From the NCBI RefSeq assembly GCF_019711565.1, contig NZ_JAIGNN010000001.1:744001-808000 (forward strand): a DNA stretch of 64,000 nucleotides, written 5' to 3'. The position numbers and the translations under genes are program-made. Within the stretch, counting starts at the first letter, position 1; each line of letters starts with the position of its first letter. The notes below the pieces were generated by a model, which was given only the letters and a program-made list of their open reading frames with translations, was not told where the DNA came from and did no database searches. Positions 63,650-64,000 of the stretch are shown piece after piece. The DNA comes from Qipengyuania proteolytica (GTDB lineage Bacteria > Pseudomonadota > Alphaproteobacteria > Sphingomonadales > Sphingomonadaceae).

Positions 63650-64000
63650 CCTGTTCCCTCATTCGCTGGAGCGCGGCACGGCTGCGCTCGCCCTCGGCGT
63701 CGGCGGCGATCAGGCTGCGCAGGATACCCTCGCGGATCCCGCGGTCGGCCACGCCGAGCTGTTCGGCAGGCCAGATATCGAGGATCGATTCGAGAATGGC
63801 GCAGCCTGCGATCACGAGATTCGCGCGGTCGTCGCCGATGCAGGGAAGCTGGCGCCGCTCGCCTTCCGCCATCCTGGATAGCCGCGCGGAAATGTCGCGC
63901 ATCGCTTGGGAGGGCAGGATCAGGCCGTCGACCATCCGGCGATCGTATTGTGGCAGTTCGAGATGCAGGCTCGCCAGCGTCGTGACGGTCCCGCTGGTGC
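63642..64000 (-). CDS. Ppx/GppA phosphatase, C-terminal part (runs off the window)
   Basis: The last 119 codons of an exopolyphosphatase/guanosine pentaphosphatase-family protein whose 5' part lies beyond the window. Visible is the second actin-like half: TSGTVTTLASLHLELPQYDRRM, MVDGLILPS, the ending GCAILESILDIWPA and VADRGIREGILRSL, which are standard for the family (about 370-500 residues in full). It would hydrolyse polyphosphate or pppGpp. Overlaps the start of rlmE by 8 nt. Start and length unknown. Confidence 0.87.
   Translation of the reverse strand, partial: TSGTVTTLASLHLELPQYDRRMVDGLILPSQAMRDISARLSRMAEGERRQLPCIGDDRANLVIAGCAILESILDIWPAEQLGVADRGIREGILRSLIAADAEGERSRAALQRMREQDV

Overview
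The window is about 64 kb of high-GC, gene-dense chromosome. The FtsEX pair, Tim44-like adaptor, SecB, UbiE/UbiB, CoaBC, Dut, the SigF/NrsF pair and a sigma-EcfG-type promoter together suggest an alphaproteobacterium, most likely of the Sphingomonadales (an Erythrobacteraceae-like genome). That placement rests on gene content and style; there is no rRNA or tRNA gene here to confirm it. I saw no insertion sequence, prophage or CRISPR array, so nearly all of it reads as core chromosome.

Layout. 0.1-3 kb: ftsE-ftsX, a DUF218 protein and plsC in one overlapping operon. 3.2-8.2 kb: an acyltransferase, tyrC-hisC (minus), then divergent metX-metW. 8.2-11.8 kb: a minus-strand glutathione-dependent formaldehyde operon (class III alcohol dehydrogenase, cupin, two VOC proteins, YbaK-type deacylase, S-formylglutathione hydrolase). 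11.9-23.8 kb: small secreted proteins, a GST, mutM, ubiE-ubiB, two paralogous membrane proteins, coaBC-dut and lipoproteins. A 33-bp-stem palindrome separates mutM from ubiE. 24-30.6 kb: trpS, murJ, secB, then timA-mltA-smr. 30.7-37.3 kb: peroxide defence (katA, katG, ahpF, ahpC). 37.7-41.4 kb: aroC, then ruvA and ruvB separated by two exported proteins. 41.6-53.4 kb: a serine-rich surface protein, a prolyl-hydroxylase-like enzyme, a rhodanese lipoprotein coupled to aconitase, two L,D-transpeptidases, a retropepsin-like protease, ispG and a ZntB/CorA transporter.

53.4-57.6 kb is the most striking region. It is a bufferin-type RiPP locus: two exported cysteine-rich precursor peptides of different subfamilies start back to back. 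One leads bufB-bufC (DUF692/MNIO enzyme and DUF2063 partner) on the plus strand. The other leads doxX-sigF-nrsF on the minus strand. Between them lie two divergent promoters that fit the known Caulobacter SigF consensus (GTAACC, 16 nt, CGAA), one perfectly and one with a single change. The sigma factor and its cysteine-bearing anti-sigma factor therefore appear to drive both arms and their own expression, a self-contained metal or redox stress circuit. The window closes with an SDR, a secreted Ntn-type asparaginase, an OmpA-family protein with 20 consecutive prolines, pheA, a membrane-anchored cytochrome c, rlmE and the end of a Ppx/GppA phosphatase gene.
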